Shown here piece by piece: positions 1-9,031 of a stretch of DNA of 64,000 nucleotides. A model generated the notes under the pieces. That model made no database searches. It was given only the letters and a program-made list of their open reading frames with translations, and was not told where the DNA came from. Every line of letters begins with the position of its first letter. Position 1 is the stretch's first letter. This DNA is from a bacterium. GTDB lineage: Bacteria; UBP14; UBA6098; 4484-93. Position numbers and translations under genes: made by a program. The stretch is from positions 1-64,000 of the forward strand of contig JAGGUN010000022.1 of assembly GCA_021158465.1 (NCBI GenBank), in the 5' to 3' direction.

Positions 1-536
1 TGCACGACCATTTCCCCGATGTCAAATTTGAGGTCGTCGGCGAGCCTGAATCTGTCGAGGCAGCGAAGGCACTCGCCGAGCAGAGCAAATTTCAGTTCGA
101 GGCGTGGGCGGTCTCGCTTCTCGGCGGACAACCATACAAGTCGAAAGGCGGAGGAGATAGGGGCGTCGATGGACTTCTATATTTTATGGATTTCGAGGGA
201 AAGTTCCATCGCATAATCATTCAGGTAAAAGGCGGAAATTACAATCTCGGTGATGTCCAGCGGCTGAAGGCAACAATGGATGATGAGGACGCACCGCTCG
301 GTGTATTTCTTGCGCTCAAGCCGCCATCGAAGGGGATGTTATCCTATGCGGCTTCTCTCGGGAAATGGAGGATGCCCGGCAGCCTGAGAGAATATCCTGT
401 TATGCAGATTCTAACAGTCGAGGATTATTTCAAAGGCATTCGTCCCGACCTGCCAGACACAAGCGAGACGCTGAAACGAGCAAAGCGTGAAATCCGGGAA
501 TCAGAGAAACCGGGGGAACTACCATTTGAAGAGTAA
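1..536 (+). CDS. C-terminal part of a DNA methylase/nuclease-type protein (5' end outside window)
   Basis: The frame is open from base 3 to the TAA at 534-536 with no convincing start, so the gene begins before the window. The visible 177 residues contain a GGGDRGVDG segment (bases 147-173) followed about 13 residues later by the strand IIIQVKGG (213-236). This D...(Q)xK arrangement is the core of a PD-(D/E)xK nuclease fold. Similar tails are known at the C-terminus of some large site-specific adenine methyltransferases, so the missing N-terminal part may be a methylase; that is inference. The gene is convergent with gatB, only 39 bases away, with no clear terminator between. The alternative is a stand-alone Mrr-like nuclease. 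Confidence 0.6.
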   Translation, partial: HDHFPDVKFEVVGEPESVEAAKALAEQSKFQFEAWAVSLLGGQPYKSKGGGDRGVDGLLYFMDFEGKFHRIIIQVKGGNYNLGDVQRLKATMDDEDAPLGVFLALKPPSKGMLSYAASLGKWRMPGSLREYPVMQILTVEDYFKGIRPDLPDTSETLKRAKREIRESEKPGELPFEE

Positions 537-575
537 AATCAGTTATCTATTTGAAATAGCGAGTAGAAATAGACA

Positions 576-2012
576 TTAGTTGTCAAGAACTTCCTGCAAT
601 ATCCGTTGGGCAACCTTCGGGTCTGCCTTCCCGCCAGATAGCTTCATTACCTGCCCGATAAAGAACCCGAGAATCTGTTTCTTGCCCCCCTGATACCGCT
701 TTACCTCCTTCGGATGTTCCGCGATGACCTTATCGACAATCTCCCGTATCGCTTGTTCATCCGAGACCCTGAATAGCCCCTTTTCCTCGACTATCCGGGC
801 AGCAGATTTGCCGGTCTCGAGCATCGCAGAGAAGACCTCCTTGGCTGCTGTCTGGCTTATCACTCCGTCATCGATGAGGTCTAAGAGCTCGGCAAGTGCT
901 TTGCCTCTGACACTGAACTCATCCACCGTAATCTTCCGCTCGTTTATTACCTTCATAACCTCGGTTATCACCCAGTTGGATGCTCGAACGCTGTTCTTGC
1001 ACAGTTTTGCCACCTGCTCAAAGTAGTCTGCAAGCGGCTTTGTCGATGTCAGGACAGATGCGTTATAGTGTGGGATGCCGTATTGTTTTTCGATTCTTGA
1101 GCATCTCGCATCGGGGAGTTCAGGCAGGGTCGATGAGATCTCATCGAGCCATTTGTCGGTCACAACGAGTGTCAGGAGGTCTGGCTCAGGGAAATATCGG
1201 TAGTCGGATATCTCCTCCTTTGTTCGCATAGAGCGTGTTATAAGCTTCTTCTCATCCCAGAGCCTCGTCTCGTGAACCACTCTTCCGCCATTATCAAGAA
1301 CCTTTATCTGCCTTTCTATCTCGTATTCGATCGCCTTGGCGAGTGAGTGAAAGGAGTTGAGGTTCTTTATCTCCGTGCGAACGCCGAGAGAGCCTGCCCC
1401 CTCCGGCATAACGGAGACATTGATGTCGAACCGTATGTTCCCCTCAGCGAGGACACCGCGGCAGATGCCGAGATATTCCAGCAGCTGTTTTATCTTGTTC
1501 GCGTATGCAACAGCCTCCTTCGGGGACGAGATCTCTGGCTCAGACACTATTTCTATAAGTGGAACACCACATCGGTTGAAGTCGACAGATGTTACTTCTT
1601 CTGCCTTTCCCTCTGGGTGGAGAGATTTACCTGCGTCCTCCTCGAGGTGAATCCTCGTGATGCCGACCCTCTTTCTTTTTCCGTCGGTTTCAATCTCGAT
1701 ATAACCGTCCTCTGCGATTGGCACCTCATACTGCGTTATCTGATACCCCTTCGGCAGGTCAGGGTAGAAATAGTTCTTCCGTGAGAACCCGGAGCGTCTG
1801 TTTATACGGCAGTTTGTGGCGAGTGCCATCATAATTGCATACTTCACAGCCTTCTTGTTCACCACAGGCAGGACTCCCGGCATACCCAGGCAGATGGGGC
1901 AAGTGTTCGAGTTGGGAGGAGCGCCGAACTCTGTCGAGCAGGAGCAGAAGAGCTTGCTTTCTGTGGCGAGCTGTGCGTGTATCTCAAGACCAACTACGGG
2001 AGTATAGTTCAT
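576..2012 (-). CDS. gatB: Aspartyl/glutamyl-tRNA amidotransferase subunit B
   Basis: A 478-residue protein of normal GatB length. GatB is the tRNA-binding and kinase subunit of GatCAB, which converts Asp-tRNA(Asn) or Glu-tRNA(Gln) to the amide form in the cytoplasm. The N-terminus has the family start VVGLEIHAQL and a zinc site of CxC (C23, C25) and CPIC (C38, C41). Central catalytic-cradle motifs such as YFYPDLPKGYQIT are intact, and the last ~150 residues form the GatB/YqeY tail domain. gatA and gatC are not in the window, so the complex is encoded at more than one locus. A promoter lies just upstream and is divergent from hypE. The start is the ATG preceded by AAGGAAAT. Confidence 0.97.
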   Translation of the reverse strand: MNYTPVVGLEIHAQLATESKLFCSCSTEFGAPPNSNTCPICLGMPGVLPVVNKKAVKYAIMMALATNCRINRRSGFSRKNYFYPDLPKGYQITQYEVPIAEDGYIEIETDGKRKRVGITRIHLEEDAGKSLHPEGKAEEVTSVDFNRCGVPLIEIVSEPEISSPKEAVAYANKIKQLLEYLGICRGVLAEGNIRFDINVSVMPEGAGSLGVRTEIKNLNSFHSLAKAIEYEIERQIKVLDNGGRVVHETRLWDEKKLITRSMRTKEEISDYRYFPEPDLLTLVVTDKWLDEISSTLPELPDARCSRIEKQYGIPHYNASVLTSTKPLADYFEQVAKLCKNSVRASNWVITEVMKVINERKITVDEFSVRGKALAELLDLIDDGVISQTAAKEVFSAMLETGKSAARIVEEKGLFRVSDEQAIREIVDKVIAEHPKEVKRYQGGKKQILGFFIGQVMKLSGGKADPKVAQRILQEVLDN

Positions 2013-2039
2013 ATTTCCTTTTCTCCATAAATCTGTCCA

Positions 2040-2067
2040 ATTTAATGAAACCTCACTGTTCAGTCAA
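2040..2067 (-). promoter_or_regulatory. Promoter of gatB
   Basis: On the minus strand TTGACT (2062-2067) and TTAAAT (2040-2045) are 16 bases apart. This would start transcription about 20 bases before the gatB ATG. It lies back to back with the hypE promoter. Confidence 0.55.
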
Positions 2068-2074
2068 TAATAAA

Positions 2075-2102
2075 TTGACCAAACTGCTTGACTTGATATC
2101 AA
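2075..2102 (+). promoter_or_regulatory. Possible promoter of the hypE operon
   Basis: TTGACC (2075-2080) and TATCAA (2097-2102) are separated by 16 bases, about 20 bases before the hypE ATG. The -10 is imperfect. It probably serves hypE, the diguanylate cyclase and the ABC-F gene, which are closely spaced. Confidence 0.4.
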
Positions 2103-2122
2103 TCTATTATAAGTTAATAACT

Positions 2123-3124
2123 ATGGGAACCCTTAGGAAGGTTACCCTTGCCGATGGGGCTGGAGGTAGGGGAACAGAGCGTCTTGTAAAGGAGGTCTTC
2201 CTCAGGTATTTTGGTGAAGGAGATCCTCTTTTGGATTCAGCTCTTCTGACCGTTAAGGAAGGTTCTCTTGCCTTCACAACGGATAGTTTTGTGGTGAAGC
2301 CGCTTTTCTTCCCTGGTGGTGACATAGGCAGTCTGTCCGTTTCAGGGACGATAAATGACCTCGCCGTTGTTGGTGCGGAACCGCTTTTCCTTTCTGCTGG
2401 ATTTGTCATAGAGGAGGGTATGGAGGTTGAGCTACTCGAGCGCATCGCGGAGTCTATGGGCAGGACGGCGAAGGAATCAGGTGTTCACATAGTCGCTGGT
2501 GATACGAAGGTGGTCGAGAGGGGGAGTTGCGATGGTCTGTTCATAAACACATCTGGCATAGGCAGGATTTATAGGGGGTTCAGAGAGGATTATTCGAGGA
2601 TAAAGCCAGGGGACATAGTGTATATAAATGGTCCGATAGGTGACCATGAGGCGGCTCTGCTCGCTGTGCGTGGGAATTTGAGTTTTTCCAATCAGGTTTC
2701 GAGCGATTGCACCCCTCTGTGGAGCCTCGTTAGGCATCTGCTCGATTCTGGAGCGGATATACATTTTATGCGAGACCCGACCCGTGGCGGTGTAGCGACG
2801 GTTCTGAACGAGATAGCAGATGCTGCCGGTGTTATGATAACGCTCGATGAGAAGATGCTCCCGATAAGGGATGAGGTGCTCGGAGCGTGTGAGATATTCG
2901 GATTCGACCCGCTCTATCTGGCAAACGAGGGGAAGATAATCTTTATTGTCGAGAGAGAAGATAGAACGATATTCGAGGAGAGTTTATCCTCTTTACCCGA
3001 GGGGGAGGGTTTTGCTATGATTGGTGAAGTGGGAGAGGGTAGGGGGGTGTATCTGAGAACCAGGCTTGGTGGTATGCGTCGCCTTCTAATGCTTGAGGGG
3101 ATGCAGCTGCCAAGGATATGTTAG
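2123..3124 (+). CDS. hypE: Hydrogenase maturation carbamoyl dehydratase HypE
   Basis: A 333-residue member of the HypE/PurM/ThiL fold. HypE accepts a carbamoyl group from HypF on its C-terminal cysteine and dehydrates it with ATP to a thiocyanate, the source of the CN ligands of [NiFe] hydrogenases. The glycine-rich N-terminus (DGAGGRGTERL), the MRDPTRGGVATVLNE motif and, decisively, the terminal PRIC with the acceptor Cys as last residue are all intact. The open frame extends further upstream, but homology begins at the ATG at 2123. No hypA, B, C, D, F or hydrogenase gene is nearby, so its partners must be elsewhere. A strong Shine-Dalgarno is not visible. Confidence 0.95.
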   Translation: MGTLRKVTLADGAGGRGTERLVKEVFLRYFGEGDPLLDSALLTVKEGSLAFTTDSFVVKPLFFPGGDIGSLSVSGTINDLAVVGAEPLFLSAGFVIEEGMEVELLERIAESMGRTAKESGVHIVAGDTKVVERGSCDGLFINTSGIGRIYRGFREDYSRIKPGDIVYINGPIGDHEAALLAVRGNLSFSNQVSSDCTPLWSLVRHLLDSGADIHFMRDPTRGGVATVLNEIADAAGVMITLDEKMLPIRDEVLGACEIFGFDPLYLANEGKIIFIVEREDRTIFEESLSSLPEGEGFAMIGEVGEGRGVYLRTRLGGMRRLLMLEGMQLPRIC

Positions 3125-3135
3125 GAGCGTGAATT

Positions 3136-4104
3136 ATGAAAGAGAAGCAGTTGGTCGGTCAGAGCATCTATCGGCGGTACCTTATTTCATTTATCTTAAG
3201 CTCCATCTTGCCGATGCTTGCTGCAGTCTACCTGTTTTGGGGTTATGTGTTGCCGTATGCTCCGCTCGAGAGCTTTTCCGATGCATGGTTGAGGCTCTTC
3301 TTGGTATTTGTCGTTCTTGCAGCGGTGATTGGGCTGTACATCGGTGTTAGTATTGTGCGGTCGGTCATCAAGATTTCCAGAAGATCGGAGCTTTTCCGGA
3401 AACTCTCTGAGGGGGAGACGCCGGAGGAATTGAGGAAGGAGATTATTGAGGAGGATGAGCTTGCCCGTCTCTCTGGTAATATGAACTTCGCCGTCGAGCT
3501 TATGAAAGAGCAAGCAGAAAAGCTAAACAACCTTATCATCCAGTTGAACAGGCTCAACAAGGAGTTAAAGGCAGCGAACAAGCGGTTGGAGGAGATGACT
3601 ATAATCGATGAGTTGACAGGGCTTTTCAACCGTAGGTATTTTAACAGGCGCCTCCTGTCTGAGCTGAAGCGAGCCGAACAGTATAACCACCCGCTTGCAC
3701 TCTTTATGATAGACATAGACCATTTCAAGGTTTATAATGACATAAACGGGCATCTGTCGGGGGACAAGGTGCTGGAAGGTATTGCCGATATTCTGGAGCA
3801 TGAATCGAGAGATATCGACATTGTGGCGCGTTTTGGTGGCGAGGAGTTCTGTATTATCCTGCCCGAGATAGAGGGAAAGGAAGCACAGGGTATCGCCGAG
3901 AGGATCCGGAAGGCAGTGGAGGATACCCGGTTCGAAAACGAGGAACTTCAGCCAAGTGGGAAGCTCACCGTGAGCATCGGTGTCGCCTCCTTCCCGCGAG
4001 ATGCCAAGACCACTCAAGCCCTCATCGAGATGGCGGATAAGGCGATGTATCAGGCGAAGAAGATGAACCGCAACAAGGTGGTAGTCGCAGGGGAAATGGA
4101 ATGA
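3136..4104 (+). CDS. Membrane-bound diguanylate cyclase (GGDEF)
   Basis: A 322-residue protein with two N-terminal membrane segments (about residues 14-36 and 49-72), a HAMP-like and coiled-coil linker (about 75-157) and a C-terminal GGDEF domain. The active-site signature is GGEEF (234-238), a functional variant. An inhibitory-site RxxD (R225-D228) sits at the usual distance upstream, suggesting c-di-GMP product feedback. The short loop between the membrane helices leaves little room for a periplasmic sensor, so input may come through the membrane or coil. It starts 11 bases after hypE with a GGAGCG ribosome site and overlaps the next gene by 4 bases, so translation of the two is probably coupled. 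Confidence 0.93.
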   Translation: MKEKQLVGQSIYRRYLISFILSSILPMLAAVYLFWGYVLPYAPLESFSDAWLRLFLVFVVLAAVIGLYIGVSIVRSVIKISRRSELFRKLSEGETPEELRKEIIEEDELARLSGNMNFAVELMKEQAEKLNNLIIQLNRLNKELKAANKRLEEMTIIDELTGLFNRRYFNRRLLSELKRAEQYNHPLALFMIDIDHFKVYNDINGHLSGDKVLEGIADILEHESRDIDIVARFGGEEFCIILPEIEGKEAQGIAERIRKAVEDTRFENEELQPSGKLTVSIGVASFPRDAKTTQALIEMADKAMYQAKKMNRNKVVVAGEME

Positions 4105-5981
4105 GCCTCGTTATCCTTGACGGTGTTACAAAATATGTCGGGGATGAGCCGCTTCTCGATAATGTATCTTTGACCATCGGTGAAAGGGCTCGACTTGGAC
4201 TTGTTGGTGCCAACGGCTCGGGGAAAACGACACTGTTTGATATCATCGCAGGTGAAACTGCTCCCGATAGGGGGAAACGGTTTATCCGCAGGGGGACAAA
4301 AATATCCTACCTACATCAGGAGGAGGAAATAGGTGGTAGAGAACCTCTTCTTGAAACGCTCTTGAACTCATTGGGGGAGCTATCTTTTGTGAGGAAGAAG
4401 ATTCGGCGTATCGAGAGTGGACTTGCCACAGAGGAGGATGTATCGCTCGCCATCGAGCGCTTTCAAGCACTGGATGGGTTCAGGATTGAGTCGGAGGCGA
4501 AGGAGATATTGGCGGGGCTTGGATTCTCCGATGAGCTTCAGAAGATGCCGGTTAATCTCCTCTCCGGTGGTCAGAGAAATCGAGCTGCTATAGCAAAAGC
4601 AATTCTCATGAAGCCTGACCTTTTGCTTATGGATGAGCCGACGAACTACCTTGATATTGCCGGAATCGACTGGCTGGCGGACCTGCTGGAAGAGATGTGT
4701 ATCCCGTACATCGTTGTCTCGCACGATAGATATTTCCTTGACAGGATTGCTAAAGGTATCCTTAACCTTGAGGGGGGTAAGCTATCGCTGTATGGAGGGA
4801 ACTACTCTGCGTTTGAGAAAGCACGAAAGAGAGAACTTGAAGCCAGGAGGAAATCCTACAAACTTCAGCAGGTGTTCATCCGCAGGCAGGAGGAATTTAT
4901 AAGGAGGAACCTCGGCACCCAGACCACGAAACAGGCGGAATACAGAAGACGCTTCCTGAAAAATATGGAACGGATCCCTCCGCCACCAGATGAGAAATTC
5001 TTCAAATTTATCTTTCCAGATTCTCCGCGTGGCGGAGACGATGTCATCGTTGCAAAGGAGCTGACGAAGAGCTATGGTAGAAAGAGGGTATTCGAGCATT
5101 TCTCCACCATCGTAAAGCGTGGGAAGCGGTATGCCGTTGTTGGTCCCAACGGTGCGGGCAAGACGACATTATTCAAACTGATCATAGGCGAGGAGAAGCC
5201 GACAAGGGGAGCGATCAGACTCGGTACGGGGGTAACTGTTGGTTACTTCGCTCAGGAGCCACAATTTGCTGTGACGGAGGAAACACCGTTCGATATGGTA
5301 AGAAACCTGCGTCCGTCCTTGACAGATAGCGAGATTCGAACATTCCTTGGTGCGTTTGGCTTCCGTGGGGAATCCGTCTTCCGGAAGGTAGGCTCGTTCT
5401 CCGGCGGAGAGAAGAGCAGGCTCGCTCTCATTCGACTCCTTCTTTTGAAGCATAACCTCCTGCTACTGGATGAGCCGACAAGCCATCTCGACATTACCTC
5501 CCGTATCTCCCTCGAGAGGGCGTTGAGAAACTACGACGGAACCATCCTCTTCATATCACACGATAGATACTTCTTGAGAAGCCTCGCGGAGGGTGTCTTT
5601 GAGATAGAAAACGGTAAGATAACATTTTTTGATGGCGATTTTGACCTCTATCTCTTGAGAAAACAGGGGAAAACCTCTGATTTTCAGCCAAGGAGAAAAG
5701 AAGCTGCAAAGCCAAAAGCTAAACCGTTGAAGAGGCGTTTTGGGAAGTTTACAGAGAAAAGATTGCATCAAGAGCTGCAAGAGCTTGAGGAAAGTATTGG
5801 GATGCTTGAGGAGGAGTTGTCGAAGATTGATACCCTTCTTTCCCATGGCTTCGTTGCTAGGAGTAAGGAAAGGAAGCTGCTTCTTTTGCGGGAGAAAGAG
5901 GAAAAGTCTAAACTCCTCGAAGAAAAGATGCGACGCTGGGAGGAGATTTATTCTTTCTTTGAATCCGTTAAGAGGGAGTAG
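4101..5981 (+). CDS. ABC-F family ATPase
   Basis: A 626-residue soluble protein with two ABC cassettes and no membrane segments, typical of ABC-F ribosome-associated ATPases (Uup/EttA/YdiF type). Cassette 1 has Walker A GANGSGKTT (near residue 36), signature LSGGQRNRAAIA and Walker B MDEPTNYLDI. Cassette 2 has GPNGAGKTT (near 349), FSGGEKSRLAL and LDEPTSHLDI. The inter-domain linker is rich in Arg/Lys, as expected for contact with tRNA in the E site. The last ~100 residues form a charged coiled-coil extension like that of Uup. The ATGA overlap with the cyclase gene indicates translational coupling. The 3' end overlaps the convergent IF-2B-like gene by 34 bases. The exact subfamily cannot be settled by eye. 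Confidence 0.93.
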   Translation: MSLVILDGVTKYVGDEPLLDNVSLTIGERARLGLVGANGSGKTTLFDIIAGETAPDRGKRFIRRGTKISYLHQEEEIGGREPLLETLLNSLGELSFVRKKIRRIESGLATEEDVSLAIERFQALDGFRIESEAKEILAGLGFSDELQKMPVNLLSGGQRNRAAIAKAILMKPDLLLMDEPTNYLDIAGIDWLADLLEEMCIPYIVVSHDRYFLDRIAKGILNLEGGKLSLYGGNYSAFEKARKRELEARRKSYKLQQVFIRRQEEFIRRNLGTQTTKQAEYRRRFLKNMERIPPPPDEKFFKFIFPDSPRGGDDVIVAKELTKSYGRKRVFEHFSTIVKRGKRYAVVGPNGAGKTTLFKLIIGEEKPTRGAIRLGTGVTVGYFAQEPQFAVTEETPFDMVRNLRPSLTDSEIRTFLGAFGFRGESVFRKVGSFSGGEKSRLALIRLLLLKHNLLLLDEPTSHLDITSRISLERALRNYDGTILFISHDRYFLRSLAEGVFEIENGKITFFDGDFDLYLLRKQGKTSDFQPRRKEAAKPKAKPLKRRFGKFTEKRLHQELQELEESIGMLEEELSKIDTLLSHGFVARSKERKLLLLREKEEKSKLLEEKMRRWEEIYSFFESVKRE

Positions 5982-6811
5982 AAACCTTTCCGGTGGTCGA
6001 AATCAAGCTTCTTTATATCCTCCGATGTAAATATTCCGTCCTCTAAGATGAGCCCCGTTAAAAGCGAGATTTCCACGGCTTCAAGGTATGGGTTTTCAAC
6101 CGTTACACTCCGAGGAGGTGAGCCCCAAAGCTCAGAGGGAGAGCCAGATTTCAGGCAGGACGGCAGATTGTGAATATATTTCCTCTTTGTTCCGATTGCA
6201 TAGAACGGCTTATTGTAGTGTTTCGCTGCCAAAGCAAGTAGTTTTGTCCCTGTTTTGTTTACGAACTTCCCGCTCGTGAAGCAGTCGACCCCGACGAGGA
6301 AAGCGTCTATCCTGTCGATGAATCTCCCGATGGCGTAATCGGTTGTAAAATGGACACTTACCCCGCTTTCGGCAAGGGAGATTGCGGTGAGTCTTCCCTC
6401 CAGTGCAGGTCGAGATTCCGGTATCCAGACGGATAGATCCAGCCCAGAGAGCGCCTTGATGACAAGATTGCTTTCGCTTATGGTCCCAACGGAGTTAAAC
6501 CAGGAGAAGATTCCAGCCGCGTTTCTACAGCTTTTTTCCATCTCTTCACGAACGGAAGCTGATACCCCCTGTAAGATCTCCATTATGGGTAGCTTCCCCA
6601 AGGATGAATAGATCTCTCCTAATGTGTTTATAATAACCGCCATTCCAGGGAAAGCAGATATGGTTCTTTGAGAGAGTGTAAGGAAGTTTCTCTTATTCTC
6701 GTAGAACGAGCTGTTCTGTGCAATGTGTTCCAGCAACGCCTCGAGCAATCCGAGCGAGCCGGTGGTCCTGTTGGAGAGGATAGATAAGAGAGAGTTCTCG
6801 CGGTCCGTCAT
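5948..6811 (-). CDS. eIF-2B alpha/beta/delta-like protein
   Basis: A 287-residue protein of the IF-2B/MtnA/ribose-1,5-bisphosphate isomerase superfamily. The C-terminal Rossmann-like half carries VGVDCFTSGKFVNKTGT, which aligns with the conserved VGADRI..NGDVANKIGT motif of MtnA and keeps its aspartate. The catalytic Cys of MtnA (in THCNAG) is absent, the equivalent stretch reading FNSVGTISE. It is therefore unlikely to be a second MtnA; a sugar-phosphate isomerase of unknown substrate or a non-catalytic relative is possible. Its start overlaps the end of the TonB receptor gene by 4 bases, so it is the third gene of a lipoprotein-receptor operon. It overlaps the ABC-F gene tail to tail. Confidence 0.8.
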   Translation of the reverse strand: MTDRENSLLSILSNRTTGSLGLLEALLEHIAQNSSFYENKRNFLTLSQRTISAFPGMAVIINTLGEIYSSLGKLPIMEILQGVSASVREEMEKSCRNAAGIFSWFNSVGTISESNLVIKALSGLDLSVWIPESRPALEGRLTAISLAESGVSVHFTTDYAIGRFIDRIDAFLVGVDCFTSGKFVNKTGTKLLALAAKHYNKPFYAIGTKRKYIHNLPSCLKSGSPSELWGSPPRSVTVENPYLEAVEISLLTGLILEDGIFTSEDIKKLDFDHRKGFYSLLTDSKKE

Positions 6812-8955
6812 AGAATGTCATAGACAAGGCTTATAGTGAAGCTCCTCGGTGGGCGCATATTTCTCTCAATTTCACAGTAGTAGTACTGGAGCATGTTGGC
6901 AATCTTCCCGCTTAGTGTAAGCCTTTTGAACCTGTAGTTTGCTCTCGCGTCAAGAATCTTTGCTGGGACACGCCTGTCCTCTGTGTAATATTCCACCTTT
7001 TTGTATCGACTGGAATACCGATAGTCAATGCCTATGGTGTTATTACGGTAGTAGTTGAAGTCAAGAGAAAGTGTCAGCTGATGTTCGGGGCGGTAGGAGA
7101 GCCAGACGACACTGTCGGGGTTGGTGTAGTCCTTGGCATCGGTGTAAACATAGTTGACATTTCCAGTGAACCGCCAGATATTGGTCCTCACACCAAGCTC
7201 TGCTCCCATAATTCTGGCAGTGGAAAGGTTTACGAAGCGGAAGATATACATAGAATCTGGCTTCGGCTCAATCATATCCTTATAGTAGTTTGCGAAGAAA
7301 GCAGCGTCTATCGAGTGCTTCTTACCGTAGCTGTAATTGAGTCCAACCTCGGTGGAGATTGACTTCTCGGGACCGAGCGATGGGTTCGGTTCGACCCTCA
7401 GCCCGGACTGGTACATATCGGTGAACATCTCTGCCATTGATGGAATTCTGAACCCTGTTCCCCCCGATGCCCTGGCTGCAATGTTTTCGGTTATGTGATA
7501 CACAACCCCTGCCTTTGGGCTTATCTGCCAGTCACTGCCACTCTCATCTACATAGAAGTAATCAAACCTGGCACCAACATTGGTAACAAGCTTCTCGGAA
7601 AGCTTGAATTCATCCTGTGCATAAAACGATGTCGACCAGCCAAAATGCTTACCGAAGGTCTGAGATTTGATGTCCGAATAGAAGTTATCGGTTCCGATAC
7701 TCAAGGTGTGGTTACTGTGTGGCTTGTAGTTAAACTGTAATTCCAGTCCCATCCTGTTCGAGCGACTCCACATATTTCCATCAGCAAGCTCTGAATACCA
7801 ATTGCCATACATATTGTAAAGTTTGGCTGACCAGAAGTAGTTCTCATTAAGATGCCTGCTATTTAACCTTAACGAGGTTATGCCTTTCGTAGAGTTTGTC
7901 CTGTTGTTGATTTCCGATGGCTTTACCTCATACGGGTGTTCAGCCGACTCCCACATCGTGAATATCCCCCAATCCTCATAACTCCAGGATGTGAGAAAGT
8001 CGAGATTATTCTCATCAGATAACCGATAATTGGCAGAGAGGAAGATCTTTTCCAGTTCATCGTCGCCTGGTATTCTGTACCCCTCATTGTACAGTCCAGA
8101 GATGGTTGCTCTGCCGCTGAGTTTGTCGTAATTAAAACCGTAGTTTAGGCTTACATCCCCGTATTTCTGGTAGTCGTCTGTCCACTGCCATTCCTTGTAC
8201 AGTGGCTTGTCGTAAAATCCGCCAGAGAGCTTTAACCTGAGCTCCTGCTTCTTTCTTGTTCTCTTTGTTATGATGTTTACCACGCCACCTATCGCGTTCG
8301 AGCCGTATAGGGCAGAGCTGGAGCCCTTCAGGATCTCGATGTGGTCTATGTCGTTTAGCGGAATGATGTCCCACTTTATCTCACCTGTATCGCCGGGAAT
8401 CATAGGAACCCCGTCTATCATAAAAAGCACCCTCGTACCGACGCCCCTCGTGTAGCCTGACGAGTTTCTAATACTCAGCTGGCCCTCGGTTATATTCACG
8501 CCGCCAGTGGTTCTCAAAACATCGCGCAGGTCGGTAACATTTTTCTTTAGAATATCGTCTCCAGGTATATATGTTACTGTCGTGGGTGAGTCCTGAATGT
8601 TCTGCTCGAACTTGCTCGCCGTCACCACAATAGGCTTTGCCCTGATTGCCTGCTCGGATAAGCGGAAATTGTATATGAGAGTGTCGTTATCCCCGAGTGC
8701 GATGGATCTCTCCTCACTCTTATACCCAACAATGGATATCCTCAGCCTATACGAGCCAGCGGGAACACCGAAGATATAGTAATTCCCCTCGAGGTCACAG
8801 GAAGAGCCATAAGTAGTTCCATCAAGAATAACATTGGCGCCCATAAGCGGCTCGCCGGTCTCCTTATCGGTTACCTTCCCCTTTATCACACCAGAGTATG
8901 CTCCTGATGTAAGCCACAGGATGAAAATTAGGGCAACTACTGAAGCTCTTCTCAT
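6808..8955 (-). CDS. TonB-dependent outer-membrane receptor with carboxypeptidase-regulatory-like domain
   Basis: A 715-residue outer-membrane protein: a signal peptide (1-21), a carboxypeptidase-D regulatory-like domain (about 22-105; GKVTDKETGEPLMGANV), a plug (about 108-235; IRNSSGYTRGVGTRVLFMID and ALYGSNAIGGVVNIITKR) and a 22-strand-type barrel. This is the size of BtuB/CirA-like receptors, shorter than SusC. The substrate cannot be told from sequence; no cobalamin riboswitch or SusD partner is adjacent. It ends in YDIL rather than a terminal aromatic residue. An upstream lipoprotein gene is separated from it by a hairpin that could reduce its expression. The ribosome site is GGAGGAAG just before the ATG. 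Confidence 0.93.
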   Translation of the reverse strand: MRRASVVALIFILWLTSGAYSGVIKGKVTDKETGEPLMGANVILDGTTYGSSCDLEGNYYIFGVPAGSYRLRISIVGYKSEERSIALGDNDTLIYNFRLSEQAIRAKPIVVTASKFEQNIQDSPTTVTYIPGDDILKKNVTDLRDVLRTTGGVNITEGQLSIRNSSGYTRGVGTRVLFMIDGVPMIPGDTGEIKWDIIPLNDIDHIEILKGSSSALYGSNAIGGVVNIITKRTRKKQELRLKLSGGFYDKPLYKEWQWTDDYQKYGDVSLNYGFNYDKLSGRATISGLYNEGYRIPGDDELEKIFLSANYRLSDENNLDFLTSWSYEDWGIFTMWESAEHPYEVKPSEINNRTNSTKGITSLRLNSRHLNENYFWSAKLYNMYGNWYSELADGNMWSRSNRMGLELQFNYKPHSNHTLSIGTDNFYSDIKSQTFGKHFGWSTSFYAQDEFKLSEKLVTNVGARFDYFYVDESGSDWQISPKAGVVYHITENIAARASGGTGFRIPSMAEMFTDMYQSGLRVEPNPSLGPEKSISTEVGLNYSYGKKHSIDAAFFANYYKDMIEPKPDSMYIFRFVNLSTARIMGAELGVRTNIWRFTGNVNYVYTDAKDYTNPDSVVWLSYRPEHQLTLSLDFNYYRNNTIGIDYRYSSRYKKVEYYTEDRRVPAKILDARANYRFKRLTLSGKIANMLQYYYCEIERNMRPPRSFTISLVYDIL

Positions 8956-8972
8956 CTTCCTCCTTTACAAAA

Positions 8973-8999
8973 TTGCCCCTCCAAAAATATAAGGGGCAA
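8973..8999 (-). terminator. Intercistronic hairpin with T-run (possible terminator/attenuator)
   Basis: An 8-base perfect inverted repeat, TTGCCCCT (8973-8980) with AGGGGCAA (8992-8999), is followed on the minus strand by TTTTG. It lies between the lipoprotein and the TonB receptor genes. It may partially terminate transcription after the lipoprotein gene or protect its 3' end. Confidence 0.5.
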
Positions 9000-9031
9000 C
9001 GGTTAACCTCCTTGTACATCTTGTGTCACAG

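Noticed and set aside
1835-2122. Upstream extension of the HypE reading frame
   Set aside because: It is antisense to gatB and has no HypE homology; the family N-terminus starts at 2123.
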